A stretch of DNA of 64,000 bases. Source: Amyloporia xantha. Its lineage: Eukaryota; Basidiomycota; Agaricomycetes; Polyporales; Adustoporiaceae. Of the stretch, positions 35,458-47,377 are shown one piece after another. Position 1 is the first letter of the stretch. Every line of letters starts with the position of its first letter. The translations under genes and the position numbers were made by a program. The notes below the pieces were generated by a model. That model did no database searches, was not told the origin of the DNA, and was given only the letters and a program-made list of their open reading frames with translations. The stretch is from the NCBI GenBank assembly GCA_036971615.1, contig JAYKKR010000021.1:620001-684000 (forward strand), given 5' to 3'.

Positions 35458-36603
35458 AGAGTATCTTAAATCAAATTACCATATATCTGGTTCAGCAGCA
35501 GTTGTATAGCTTGTACGAATGCGAAAACATATTGCAATTATATACATTCTTTGAGTACTGACATGGGCGGGGTATCATCTCCTAAGTCTGCTACTGTCTC
35601 TTCATGGCGCCAGAACAACACGACAAGAGTGGTGCAGGCAATCCGGCAACTTGAAGCTCAGGCTTCCTGGCAAACCGTTCAAGTGAATAGTGCAGGGGAT
35701 CGTGCGAGCCGGTGTTGTGAATAGGAGGTCATTTTCACAAAAATGATGCTTGAAACATCTTCATTACTAACTCGGCATTGGGACATCTACATCATGCGAC
35801 CTTCACAAAACACTTACATACCACGCCTATTATCCTGCGCAAATAAATTACATACTGTCCACTACTAACCTCCCGTCATTAGACACAAGTCCACTCACAT
35901 TTTTGCTGAGAAGACATGATTCGCCAGACAGCGGGAGTCAAAGCAGCAGCGGGCGGCGTCGACAAGAATCCTCTGATGTGCCCATCCAACGGCCATACAT
36001 TAACTAACTCTTCTATCACAGACTAATGCCGCACACATGTCCGAGCAGAATGCGCATATTAGTATCCCTGCAGGCACACCGACGATGTGCAGCTTACCAT
36101 GCTCCGCCGACGGCTTGAGGATCACAGGGAGAGGGAGGTGTTGGTGTCAGACACAATTAGAATAAAAGCATCTATTATCATCAACAGGAATCGAGTGTCG
36201 GCACAACAAGCACGCTCGGGGAAGTTCTGGAAGAAGTAATAATGATAGTCATCAATGCATCTGTTGAATCTGCATCACACCGGAGAAAGAAGACACCGCA
36301 GATTGAACTCACCTAGTTCCTATACCAGGTAATGATAGGACAGCGAGAGAATAATGAACGGCCGCCCTCGATGTATTGTTCAACCAGAGGGTTGGTAATG
36401 TCAGAACACTGAATCTGGACGAATCGGTGAACCATGGGTACGGTACAGCTTAAGCGATGAGACGCTCGCGAAGCCAGAGCGCATCAAACTCTCTGCTAGG
36501 CCCCGGAAAACCCTGGGCAGCAATCTGAGACGCGGGTGAAACCTCCCCAGGCATAAAAGCGCCCGCCTGCGGCGAGCAGCTCCCCTGGAATAACCATATT
36601 CTC
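35458..36603. other. U unit 2 non-coding end
   Basis: About 1.15 kb containing the presumed promoter. A stretch at 35560-35620 reads VADLGDDTPPMSVLKEC on the minus strand and could be an upstream coding exon; it is not joined confidently. Otherwise nothing seen. Confidence 0.55.
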
Positions 36604-37020
36604 TTGAATGGCAACCCCGCCATCCCAGGGGATGTTCGGAGCGATTCGGTCGAGCGAAATGACCGATGCGCGACCGTTAGGATCGATTCAAAACGCGCAC
36701 GTGAAGCCACATCTGGGACCACGTGATGAGCACGCGACTCAAGTTCACAAGTCCCCCAGCCCCGGATCTCGGGTACTGAGAACGCCTCACAAAGGAACGC
36801 GATTTCACGATATTAGATGCCGATACGTAGATACACGAGATGTACGATACACAGACCAGATTAGACGATCGAAGTAGAATAGTAGTAAACGCCCGCCTTC
36901 TCATCTCTGAACCTCATCGCGCGATGGGCCTGCTCTCCTCATCTCTGAACCTCACGTCGCGAGACGCACCTGCTCTCTCCTCATCGCGGCGCACCTGTTC
37001 TTCTCATCGCGCGACGTGCC

Positions 37021-37562
37021 CTACGACGGCGACAAACAATCAATGCGCAAAAACTTCTGGCCGTTCTGCTCTACGACGAGCTCTGGAACAGATGGACTCA
37101 TTGTCAAGGAGCCGTACAGCTGGAATATAAACCGCCCGTCTTCATTCTGAGTGACGCGTTTCGAGAGCATCTTGGCGAACGCTTCATATTCCATACTTGC
37201 ATCCGCAGTGTTTGCATCAGCAATCACATATGCTTCATACACCTCCCGAAGAGTCGAGAGGAAAACTATAGGATGAAAGTGAGTGCCGTTACTGAATATA
37301 CCTTGCGGCTGTGGCCAGTCAGGAAGTGTATCGGTCTCATCCTTCGGCTTGACTCCATCTGAGCAGTATTGTTTCTTGTGGTTTTCTGATGAGCCGACAC
37401 CACCAGGATACTTGATGGAGTGGCACCGATTGCAAGTCTGCACCTTGCGCTGTCCCAGCGATTGAGTAATCAGCGGGCCGATGCTAGCCTATCTGTGTGT
37501 AGGTAGTACAAACTCACCTGCTTCACACCGGGCTTTGGAGCCTCCTTGGCTAATGAGACGAC
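37021..37562 (-). pseudogene. U transposase, unit 3, 3' end
   Basis: Last exon (KVQTCNRCHS to the stop at 37021) and the end of the preceding one, cut by KDZ2. The insertion site (TSD CTGTTCC on the coding strand) lies in the codons for a Cys-Ser of the C-terminal zinc-binding segment. Confidence 0.85.
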
Positions 37563-37569
37563 GGAACAG
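37563..37569. repeat. 7-bp target-site duplication of KDZ2, left copy
   Basis: GGAACAG, repeated at 56545-56551. Unit 2 has the single site CGACGGAACAGTGCTTTCGC. Confidence 0.9.
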
Positions 37570-37679
37570 GAGCCCATTCAGTCATTATAGCCTACTCTAT
37601 AGGGAGAGATATGGGTGAAATTTTTATTACTTAGTAAGGAGAGCGGACGTCGGCCGACGCCATCGCTATAGCCTGCAGT

Positions 37680-38712
37680 GCAGGGTCGGCCGAGAGGGTA
37701 TAATATAGCCTGTAGATACGGCGCGGCCGAGTGCGCCATATTTCCGTAGTATATTCTCGCCTTCAAGTAGTGTCGGCCCAGGGCTATAATATAGCCTTTA
37801 GATACGGCGCGGCCGAGTGCGCCATATTATCGTGGTCTATTCTCGCCTTGAAGTAGTGTCGGCCGAGGGCTATAATATAGCCTTTAGATACGGCGCGGCC
37901 GAGTGCGCCATATTTCTGCGGTATATTCTCGCCTTCAAGTAGTGTCGGCCGAGGGCTATAATATAGCCTGTAGACACGGCGCGGCCGACTGCGCCATATT
38001 TCTGTGGTATATTCTCGCCTGCAAGTAGTGTCGGCCGAGGGCTATAATATAGCCTGTAGACACGGCGCGGCCGACTGCGCCATATTATCGTGGTATATTC
38101 TCGCCTTGAAGTAGTGTCGGCCGAGGGCTATAATATAGCCTTTAGATACGGCGCGCCGACTGCGCCATATTTCTGTGGTATATTCTCGCCTGCAAGTAGT
38201 GTCGGCCGAGGGCTATAATATAGCCTGTAGACACGGCGCGGCCGACTGCGCCATATTATCGTGGTATATTCTCGCCTTGAAGTAGTGTCGGCCGAGGGCT
38301 ATAATATAGCCTTTAGATACGGCGCGGCCGACTGCGCCATATTTCTGTGGTATATTCTCGCCTGCAAGTAGTGTCGGCCGAGGGCTATAATATAGCCTGT
38401 AGACACGGCGCGGCCGACTGCGCCATATTATCGTGGTATATTCTCGCCTTGAAGTAGTGTCGGCCGAGGGCTATAATATAGCCTGTAGACACGGCGCGGC
38501 CGACTGCGCCATATTATCGTGGTATATTCTCGCCTGCAAGTAGTGTCGGCCGAGGGCTATAATATAGCCTGTAGACACGGCGCGGCCGACTGCGCCATAT
38601 TATCGTGGTATATTCTCGCCTGCAAGTAGTGTCGGCCGAGGGCTATAATATAGCCTGTAGACACGGCGCGGCCGACTGCGCCATATTATCGTGGTATATT
38701 CTCGCCTTGAAG
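37680..38712. repeat. KDZ2 left subterminal array, about 91-bp unit
   Basis: Eleven or so tandem copies of a unit with landmarks AGTAGTGTCGGCCGAGGGCT, ATAATATAGCCTGTAGACAC, GGCGCGGCCGACTGCGCCAT and ATTATCGTGGTATATTCTCG. Copies alternate between two or three close variants. The inverted counterpart is at 55795-56445. Confidence 0.93.
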
Positions 38713-38749
38713 TAGTATATTCCGCCCTATTGTTTCCTTTTCTACGCTT

Positions 38750-40890
38750 TAATTATATGCATTTCAATAAATCTCATGCTGTATGTATAATAATAATAAT
38801 GCCTCGCCATCCATTAGGCTTTGCAATCTGTCATTCATCACGACGTTTCGTGTGTGGTCAGGTCAGTGGTGTGACTACAATTCAAAGCGCAAGGACTGAT
38901 TGGCCATTTCCGACGGCTCCATACACCCCACCCAAGACACGCGCAGAGACAGGGCCATCTTACATGTGTCCTTCAAAGGATCCAGCTGTGTGGACCCTTT
39001 GTGGGACACAGATCCAATGGCCATCTCAAGCGGCAGCATCGCGCTATATTCTACCGCTATACATATTTCATGTACGCTAAGGTCATTTGAACTGGATCTA
39101 CCCACCTACCAGCATCTAATACATATTCTCGCCCAACCCAAGACACGCGCAGAGACTGGGCCATCTGATATGTGTCCTTCAAAGGATCCAGCTGTCTGGA
39201 CCCTCTGCGGGACACAGATCCAATGGCCATCTCCAGCGGCAGCATGCGCTATGGAATCATGGCGCCACCATGTCCAGACGCGCTATGCAACCATGCGCCA
39301 CGTACCTTGCCTGCCACATTGTGAGGCGTATGGCACGCAGGTGTTATGATGTGCTGGCGCTGTTGGACGGGGCCATTTCATCCTTGCTACCCTGGGTCAC
39401 CCAGAGGAATCGAATCACCGTCCACGTTTTGAGAGTACCCCTGATGCTGATGGACAATTCAGCTGCATCCGGAGTACTCATGGCGCGGAAGGCAACTCGA
39501 TTCCACTGGTGAACGTAGAGAGCAAGGAGTTAATGGGTTTATCCAACAGCGCCTTGCATGAATGAGTCAGACTCCAGACAGGAAGACTTGACTTATGTTC
39601 CTCCGAGCCGCATACCTGTGGCTCAGAAGGACATAAGTCAAATGGGCCTTGTCCGGCGGCGACGGGCGCCAGCAGGTGTTATGATGTGCTGGCGCTGTTG
39701 GACTGGGCCATTTCATCCTTGCTGCCCTGGGTCAGCCAGAGGAATCGAATCGCCGTCCACGTTTTGAGAGTACCCCTGATGCTGATGGACAAATCAGCTG
39801 CATCCGGAGTACTCATGGCGCTGAGGGCAACTCGATTCCACTGGTGAACGTAGAGAGCAAGGAGTTAATGGGTTAATCCAACAGCGCCTTGCATGAATGA
39901 GTCAGACTCCAGACAGGAAGACTTGACTTATGTTCCTCCGAGCCGCATACCTGTGGCTCAGAAGGACATAAGTCAAATGGGCCTTGTCCGGCGGCGACGG
40001 GCGCCATCTGATGGCGAAGTGCATGCGCGCTCATGCTCGCTGTTGGGAGATGGCGCTATGGCTCGCCTGACAGGGCGCCTTCATCTATGGTCTTCAGAGC
40101 CGCATACCTGTGGCTCTGAGGGCCACAGACTGAAGTTGCGCTGTCCGGCGGCGACGGGCGCCATCTGATGGCGCCGTGCATGGCGCGCTTATGCTCACTG
40201 TTGGGAGATGGCGCTATGGCTCGCCAGACAGGGCGCCTTCATCTATGCTCTTCAGAGCCGCTTACCTGTGGCTCCGAAGGTCATAGAAGAAGGGGCCTCG
40301 TTCAGCGGCTATATGCGCCATCCGATGGCGCCGTGCATGGCGCGCTCATGCTCACTGTTGGGAGATGGCGCTATGGCTCGCCAGACAGGGCGCCTTCATC
40401 TATGCTCTTCAGAGCCGCATACCTGTGGCTCCGAAGGTCATAGATGAAGCCGCCTCGTTCAGCGGCAATATGCGCCATCCGATGGCGCCGTGCATGGCGC
40501 GCGCAGGCGAGGCACATGGTGCGCAGCCGGCGTGATGTGCTGGCGTTCTCGACCTGCATGATTCCTCAATGCTACCCTGGATGAATCGAATCGCCATCCA
40601 ACCATTGTTGGATGGCCATCCGATTCAGCTGCTTGAATACCAAGGCCATTGAAGAATTGGCTGGCGCAGAAGGACGTCATGCATTTATGCACTCACCGCG
40701 CAGACGAAACGGATACATACGCCACCTGAAAACACCCACCTTTGACATGGCGCGATGTCCAAAGAGCATGATTTGCTGGCGTCCTCGAGCTCGGCCATTC
40801 GTCAATGCTACCTCGAAGTTAAGCGTCTGAATCGCATCGCCATCCACATGATTGGATGGTAATGTGATTCAGCCGCTTAAATACAAGGTC
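38750..40890. repeat. KDZ2 complex repeat region
   Basis: About 2.1 kb of layered repeats without a convincing gene. A 100-bp block (CAAGACACGCGCAGAGAC...) occurs at about 38933 and 39140. A block of about 335 bp (GCAGGTGTTATGATGTGCTG... to GGCGACGGGCGCC) is duplicated in tandem at about 39337-39670 and 39671-40008. A unit of about 165 bp (GGAGATGGCGCTATGGCTCG...) occurs three times between 40045 and 40440. Two related blocks near 40560-40650 and 40800-40890 contain GAATCGCATCGCCATCCA-type sequence. Reading frames here are repeat by-products. Confidence 0.8.
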
Positions 40891-41009
40891 CATTGAACAA
40901 ATGGGAGACGCTGGGGACGTCATGCACTCGTGCTCATAAAGGCAGCGACAAGAAATACATACAGACGACGGCGAGATCCACCTACGACATGGCGCGCAGA
41001 GACCCGGTC

Positions 41010-41763
41010 TCACTCCTCATCTGGCAACAGCACCTCTTTGAAGGCGTCCAACATCCTTGTGAGGTCGCCGGCATCGCGATGGCGGCTCTCGGCGAAGCGG
41101 GTGACCAGGCGTTCGACGTCATCCAATCGATGGCTGACCGCTCTCATATCGCGGTAGTTGACTTGATAGGTGTCTCCGCGACGCTATGCGGCAATCGATG
41201 CAATTTATGTGAATGAATGTGTTGAAAAGGTGGGAGCGGGGTGGCGACTTACTCTGTCATGCAGTGGATACTTCCACCATGCTGGAAGGTGACTGGGAGG
41301 GTCGTCTGGCCAAGTCCACCACGCGGGCTCGGTTTCTGTGTGCAGCTTCTGTAGCTGCAAGGATGGCGGCGAGGCGAGCGGCGTGAACGGCTGTATCTCG
41401 AGGACGTGGATCCGTGGACGGCCCCAAAGACGGTGGCGTCGCTGATCTTGCGGACGACGTCGGGGAGCTCGACGTCGGTGACGCCGACGAGGGCGAGGCG
41501 GCCAAGGCAGTCGCGAAGGGCTTCCTGCTGAGCGTCAGAGCAGACACGTTGGGGAAGGCGAAGCTTACCATTTCCATGCGGAGGCCAATCTCCCACCGCG
41601 CCAAGGTGATGTCGAAGCCAGCCACCTTGTCTCTACCGGCGGCGACAGACATGATGGTCGCTAGCGCCTGCTCGCAGCGCCAGGCATAGTATGAGATCAG
41701 TCGGCGGTTGATAGCGATGAGGCTGGAGAGGGACTGTTCGCGATTCTTCAAGGCGAGAGCCAT
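41010..41763 (-). CDS. Small helical protein of KDZ2, 3 exons
   Basis: Exons 41763-41569, 41527-41253 and 41183-41010, with GT-AG introns. It starts MALALKNREQ and ends RMLDAFKEVLLPDEE, about 214 residues if the CCCC run 41422-41425 has one more base; otherwise the frame changes there. The last exon (DMRAVSHRLDDVERLVTRFA) looks like a coiled coil. The middle contains PFTPLASPPSLQLQKL and a Trp-rich piece PAWWTWPDDPP. Family not recognised. It is divergent from the transposase gene, sharing about 280 bp. Confidence 0.6.
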
Positions 41764-42039
41764 TGCGCCTTGGGGTGAATGGGTTGGTAGACCAAGGCGA
41801 AATGCAAGGCGAATTTGAGGAGTCAATGGTGGATCGGGTGATCGCCTCGAGGGAAGGTCATGGCGAAGATCCGTCGGAGATAAGCATCGGCCAAGTATCT
41901 GAAGGTGATCGCGTGGATAATGATCCGTTGTTGATAAGGGATCAGGAGGCAGGGGCGTGAGAGATCGCCATTCAGTATGAAAAGGAAGCTGTCATGGATC
42001 ACAATAAGCCAATTGTCATCTGTCCGCAGTGATACGGCC

Positions 42040-45000
42040 ATGGCCCGCACGAAGAAGCAACATGTCAGTGGCGATGCGGTGTTCGTGCGTCGCGAAGAAC
42101 GGCGAACTGCAAGAGGCGCCGTCACATACGTTCCCAAGGAAGCACCGCTACCGCGTGCGCATGTGCCGACAAGCGCATCAAGATCGCCGTCGAAATCCCC
42201 TCTAAAGCCGCGTCTCATGACGCATATTCCGAACCGTGCAGGAGCATGTGGTGTTTGACGATGTGATGCCGATGAAGAGTCTGCACAAGGTGAGTACCGT
42301 CGCCTTATTTGGGTCGCTCAATGTCAACGCCGAAGGCGGGGCAGTCGCAGAACGACTTTATGCGCGAATGGCTTCCACTTCGCGATGTGTATCTAAGCCA
42401 CATCATCGAGCTAGAAGCTCCACCAGGTGAGAGACGATGCAGCAAATGCGCTGATGCGCATGGCGATTGGCGCTGCTTGGAATGCTTTGGGCGCCCGTGT
42501 ATTGCGAGGACTGCCTGCAGTTGACGCATCGCCGCATGCCGCTGCATCGGGTGGAGAAGTGGGCGGATGGGTTCTTCGAACCGGCGTGGCTTCGGGAGGT
42601 TGGGGTGCGGATGCATCTCGGGCATGATGGCGAACCATGTGTGGATGCGGAGTCCCCGATCACGCCGCTGGATGGGGATGCTGATAGCGATGGCGAAGAC
42701 GACGACGTGAGTGACGCCGGGGACAATGAAGAGGATGAAGAGCCAATCAAAGCGGACTCGACGGCGCCGCGAAGTCACTACGCATTTGACACTTTGACCA
42801 TTGTAGATGTTACGGGGATGCATAGCCTGGACGTTGTGTGGTGTCGGTGCGATAACAGGCTCACTCGAGACCTGCAACTATTGGACATGGGCCTCTATCC
42901 TGGGAGCACCAAGCGGCCACGCACTGCGTTCACATTTCGGGTGTTGGATGATTTTTGCTTACCAACAAGGAGTGCAAAACCTCGGGGATGAATTACTACA
43001 GCAAGCTTCGACGTGTCACAAACTCCGCGTTCCCGCATTCAGTGCAGGTAAGCCGCTATGTGCATATGAAGCTGTTTTCGCCGTTGAGAAGGGGCTAGAA
43101 TCGTTACAGAGAGCTTCTGCGGGTGTCCCGCCAATGGCGAAACCTCAAATACCGCAAATGGCATGGATATGGTCATGGCGCCTCCAACGCGATACCAGCT
43201 GGTGGCCTCGCTTTGGGGTGCCCGGCATGTCCCAAGCCTGGCGTGAATCTCGCTCCGGATGGCGTGATGACCCCGTACAGTGAGCCATGTAAGACGTTTT
43301 TGGGCGGCATGTGTAACGCGATAGCAGATGGAAGTACATGAGGAGCATCGTAATGGACGGCAACTTTAGCGCGGAGCATCTCAAGATGCGTCGCCCAGAG
43401 GACGACGTCATTCTCAGCGATGGCGACGCTTTCATGGTGGGCGACGACACCTACAAGAAGCATCTCGCTGTCGCCATCGAGCATAAAGAGGTCCGCGATC
43501 GACTCCTAGTGGATGAACCGTTGGACGCTCATAGCCTATGTAGAAATCCTTCTGTCACGATCATCGCGCCGTCAACCAGGCGAATGCAGATCGCCATAAC
43601 CTTGAAGCCACGGGGATTGGCGCCGCGGCCTGTGCGCGCCATGGGTTTTTCATGCCGCATGCGGTGGTTGATTTCCAGAAAGGCGAGAGGTAAGTGGTTT
43701 GCTATTTCCTTTGTTCACTTACACCCGCCATCAGACAGATGAACATGGATTACGCGCTGAGCGAGGTGCTCGCCACCATGGCGGGTATCCAGGTGCTGCT
43801 GGTGATGTACGACATCATGTGTCAATACGGCATCAATCTCATGAAGCGGTTTGGGGAGAGTGAGTATTTGCACATGCCGGCGAACGTGGAGATACGGCGC
43901 GGAATAGGCCTGTTTCATGTCCACGGCCATCAAGACACATGCTTTCCTCGCTACTCACCCAACTTCATTCCCGGTGCTGGTCAGATTGATGGCGAAGTGA
44001 TTGAAACCCTTTGGGCGCCGTTGAATCTCATTTCGGGTAGCACACGCGGCATGACCACAGCACATAGAAAGGAAGTCATTGACGATCACATGAATGATTC
44101 CAATTGGAAGAAGTTGACCGGGATGGGTGGGCCAACCTTGACATTGGTGGAGAGGTTGATTGACTGTGGTTTCAACAGCGAACACCCTTGTTAGGAAATG
44201 GCGAAAGGCCAAAGCCGGCACCATGGAGAGCGGGGACGTGTTGGAGTTCATTGAGAGATCGAGCACGGAGGAGCAGCTAGGAGAGTGGCGAGCCGCTGAG
44301 GGCGAGGCGCTCGCCATGCGTGACGCTAAAATCAGCGCGATGGATGTCTTTGACGTGCAGATGAGAAAGGGTGAGAGTGCACACTAGAGGGTACGGCCAT
44401 GATTAATGATGTGGCGCAGCACCCACCCGGATGCAGATCCAACTTCAACTAACGCAAACGGAAACATCGCAACATCGCCATCAGGGCGTAGCTGCATGGA
44501 TAGCCACGGGCATGAAGATTCAGGAATTGCAGTAGGTAGCGTCATTGAACATCGGGTGCCAAGCTCACAACAGGTCTTAGGTTGGTCATTAGCCAACTGA
44601 AACGGAAGATGGGCCGGCATCCGCTGGTGGCGGACCGCCTTGCGCTGGAGGAGCGCCGTCAGCGCCTTCAGAAGCGTATAGTGACATTCGAGTCCAAAGC
44701 CGCTTCGTACATTCCACTTGTGGCCGAGCCCGATGGGGATGGCGCCTCAGAGGCTTATGACGGGTCTGAATGGGATGCACTGGAGGAAGATGTCAATCCT
44801 CTTGATGAGATTTACACCGGTGAGATCGATTCTGGAATCCAGCCTGAGAGCGCCATCATTTCGCTTCCATCGCAGCTTGGCTACGATGTTGTCGTGGCCA
44901 GCGGTTTAGAGGACATCGCTTCGGAGGAGTTGAGTTTGCGCATTGGGCAGGCCAATGACGCCCTTCATCAGATTCGCCTCGCCATTGGTTACAAGTCAGT

Positions 45001-45598
45001 GCTGTTTCGTACGGCGGTTCGTCATGCAAAGAGCCAGCGCCAAAAGCTCCGGTCCTGGGACGAGGTCATCTCCACGCAGAGGGCGGTGCTAGAGAACGTG
45101 CGCATTTACAGTCAAAGCCGCCACGCCATCCTCGCTCTGAATCCGACTGACGCCATCAAAGCGCGCTTCCGTGCCATTCAACATGATGACCTCAAGGCGA
45201 TCACCGCGCTGCTGGACAACTCCATCCGAGGAACACGGCAGGACAAGTTGTCCTGGATATGGACCGTAGACATCGAGGGCGATTCAACGCAGTCCAACTG
45301 GTTGACGGAGTGTGAGTGCGCTTGTGGTCCGTCCAATGCCCGCAATGCTGACTGCAGCGCGGCAGTGCATCGCGTCAACTGGTTCCGTGCAAAATCACGT
45401 AAGGATAGGTGGGCGGAGGAGTTTGTCATGGTCACGGCAGAGATGGCGTGGACGCAGGCGAGCTTCCATAACAAGGCGAACCTATGGCGCTCCCGCCTCT
45501 ATGGGCCTCCAGGTCATGTATGCTATGCGCGCCGTCAGGTCTCGCTGTGGACGCGCATGGCGGAGCATGCCGCTTCTCGCTTTAATACATGTGTGTGA
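42040..45598 (+). CDS. KDZ transposase with cysteine cluster (KDZ2)
   Basis: Exons 42040-42289, 42345-43047, 43110-about 43285, 43328-43490, 43544-43689, 43735-44126, 44179-44370, 44420-44531, 44581-45311 and 45366-45598. The junctions from 43544 on are all exactly in frame. It starts MARTKKQHVSGDAVF. The cysteine cluster is CSKCADAHGDWRCLEC...YCEDCLQLTHRRMPLH with LGHDGEPC, the CxC2 pattern. The core segments are VVDFQKGER, MYDIMCQYGINLMKRFG and DGEVIETLWAPLN. Frame breaks at runs: GG 42241-42242 (extra), CCC 42494-42496 (short), TTTTT 42952-42956 (short), plus an unresolved junction near 43285. It acts in the nucleus as the element's own transposase by family. Confidence 0.85.
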
Positions 45599-45671
45599 TG
45601 GTTCGCCATTCACGACCCTACTAGATACACAAACATAGACTTGACACAAATACAGATCTGTGTATGCAACC

Positions 45672-46930
45672 TTAAGTCCACTCCATCCAGTGCGGTGCCT
45701 TGACATTCATCGCGGCATGCACTGAGTCCCTCATAAAATAAGCGTAGCATATGCGCTCTCCATCGCATCTCTGAACGCCATGGCGCAGAAGCTTTCCGCA
45801 AAGCGCAACTACGCTACCCGCCTTGTAGTCTATAGCGATATTTGGACCATCCAGCTGCATTTCCAATGCGCCGTAGCTCCCTACCGTGGTGAGAAGGTCG
45901 AACCACTGCTTGCGCGAGTTTTTGTCGCGGTGTAGCGGCGTCTCGCGATTGCTGATGACCTGAACGCCATTGAAGATCGAAGACCAAGCGCTTACTATTG
46001 CGGGATACTCCACTTCGCCAAGAAGCGACTCCATGCATGTATGTCCCGCAGCATACAGGTCGGGATGCATGATGGACATCATGCCGGATAGGATGGCGGC
46101 TGATTCACGGATGGCGGTCAACCATCGCCATCCACTCTGGCCATCTTTATCGCGTAAGCTCGCCGAAGGCAGCATTGGGTCCAATGGGCCCTGGATGTAT
46201 GCGCCGTCATTCGCCAGTCATCAGAGTTAAGGGATCGTCAGCGTACCGTGTGACCCAGCGCGTGCCATCCTGGAGACAGATTGACAGTCCCCGGAGGTGT
46301 GGTGCAGGTTGATCGATCGCGGAAATATGCTTCATGGTTTCGCCAACTGACCCCGGGGCTTTACGCATCAGTTGTGTTGATAGGTGGGCCGTCGCCAATT
46401 GTATCTCCCTCTGCCGACACAGCGTAGTGAGCACGGTGCATGGCGGAAGATGAATGAGCCCACCTGGCGATTCACATGAAGGACGCCCGGAAGCACCCAT
46501 GCTAGGATGCGCGAGTGCTGGTCGAGGAGCACGCAGGGTTCATCTAGAACCACGGTGGTGTCTGGGAGGAGAGGCGGCCATTTAGTCTTGAGCTGCGCCT
46601 CCAGATTCACGTTCTGTCTGGTGTTGCCCACGCCTATAGCATCAGAATACCGGTCAATGTCCCAGGATAAGCGCACTACTTTCCGGTCAGCGCAGAATGA
46701 GTAGATGCCCACAGCATCCAAGAGTACACACCAGGTTTGATATATGCCTTTGCGAGCTGGTGCGCGATCTGGCTGCATTCGACGACGATATCGGCGCGGA
46801 TATGTGTGGGAGGCTGTGGGTTTCTCGGTTGTCCGGCTGCATTCCGAAGCTTGTGTAGCCAAAACTGAAACATATCGCGCATGCAAGCTGCCAATGTGTC
46901 GCTGAGCTCCAAGCCGCTGCCCGCTATCAT
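45672..46930 (-). CDS. TET/JBP-family 2-oxoglutarate/Fe(II) dioxygenase
   Basis: Exons 46930-46732, 46678-46464, 46410-46255 and 46190-45672 give an intact 362-residue protein with all GT-AG junctions in frame. The dioxygenase core shows ISNRETPLHRDKN (Fe ligands His277 and Asp279), GSYGALEMQLDG, GSVVALCGKLLRHGVQ (third ligand His327) and ERICYAYFMRD (Arg336 or Arg344 probably binds 2-oxoglutarate). This layout, with N-R-x-T-P-x-H-R-D, is that of the fungal TET/JBP enzymes, which oxidise 5-methylcytosine in DNA. The start Met (MIAGSGLELSD) is the first in the exon; a longer N-terminus is possible. It lies convergent with the transposase gene, 73 bp away. It could protect or reset the element's methylated CpGs; that is inference. 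Confidence 0.85.
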
Positions 46931-47377
46931 GGCTTACAGACGAGATGGATGGAGATACACGCCCATCTCGCATTATTGCTCAATCTGCCATCTACTGACC
47001 ATGCTGCAACAGCATGTCCATTAGCTTTGCACACTTGTTTGGTCGATCACATCGTTGAGCAAGCGCCGGCAAGATCAGGCCCAGCCGATCGGCAAGGCGT
47101 GATCCGGTGATCGAGGCGCGTCATTGGCATGTGGACCGCGATTCTCGACCACGGCACCATTACGCCGGGGCCTCGGCCTGGGAGATGCCGCGCTCCGCCG
47201 GAGGGATGCCGGTCGGGTCTGCCCCGACATGGACGCTTGCAGTGTAAGAGAGATCAGCGGGGTTAGAACAGGACGAAAGTATCACCGGAGGTCAGACACG
47301 TCTGGGCAAATGTTCAGTTGGGAGTGCCCAAGTGTCTGTCATCCTGAGAGCATCTCGGTCTGCTTGTTGTCCTCGCC
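46931..47377. promoter_or_regulatory. Divergent interval between TET/JBP and HMG-like genes
   Basis: About 450 bp between two divergent starts. It presumably holds both promoters. No defined motif recognised apart from a GC-rich stretch at 47100-47230. Confidence 0.5.

Larger units (their letters stand above)
30597..36603. mobile_element. U element, unit 2 (uninterrupted)
   Basis: The only complete 6007-bp copy. It shows the empty sites for both insertions in unit 1 (30676-30684 and 33972-33978) and the KDZ2 insertion in unit 3 (31556-31562). Junction sequences at both sides are identical (ATATTCTC followed by TTGAATGGC), which points to head-to-tail amplification of one copy. Confidence 0.9.

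Noticed and set aside
36450..36722. 90-aa frame crossing the unit 2/unit 3 junction (also at 30443)
   Set aside because: It exists only because two units are joined head to tail; it has no support as a gene and is cut at 61438-61647.
40168..40447. Frames of 79-91 aa in the KDZ2 repeat region
   Set aside because: They follow the 165-bp repeat units and have no start context or splicing partner.
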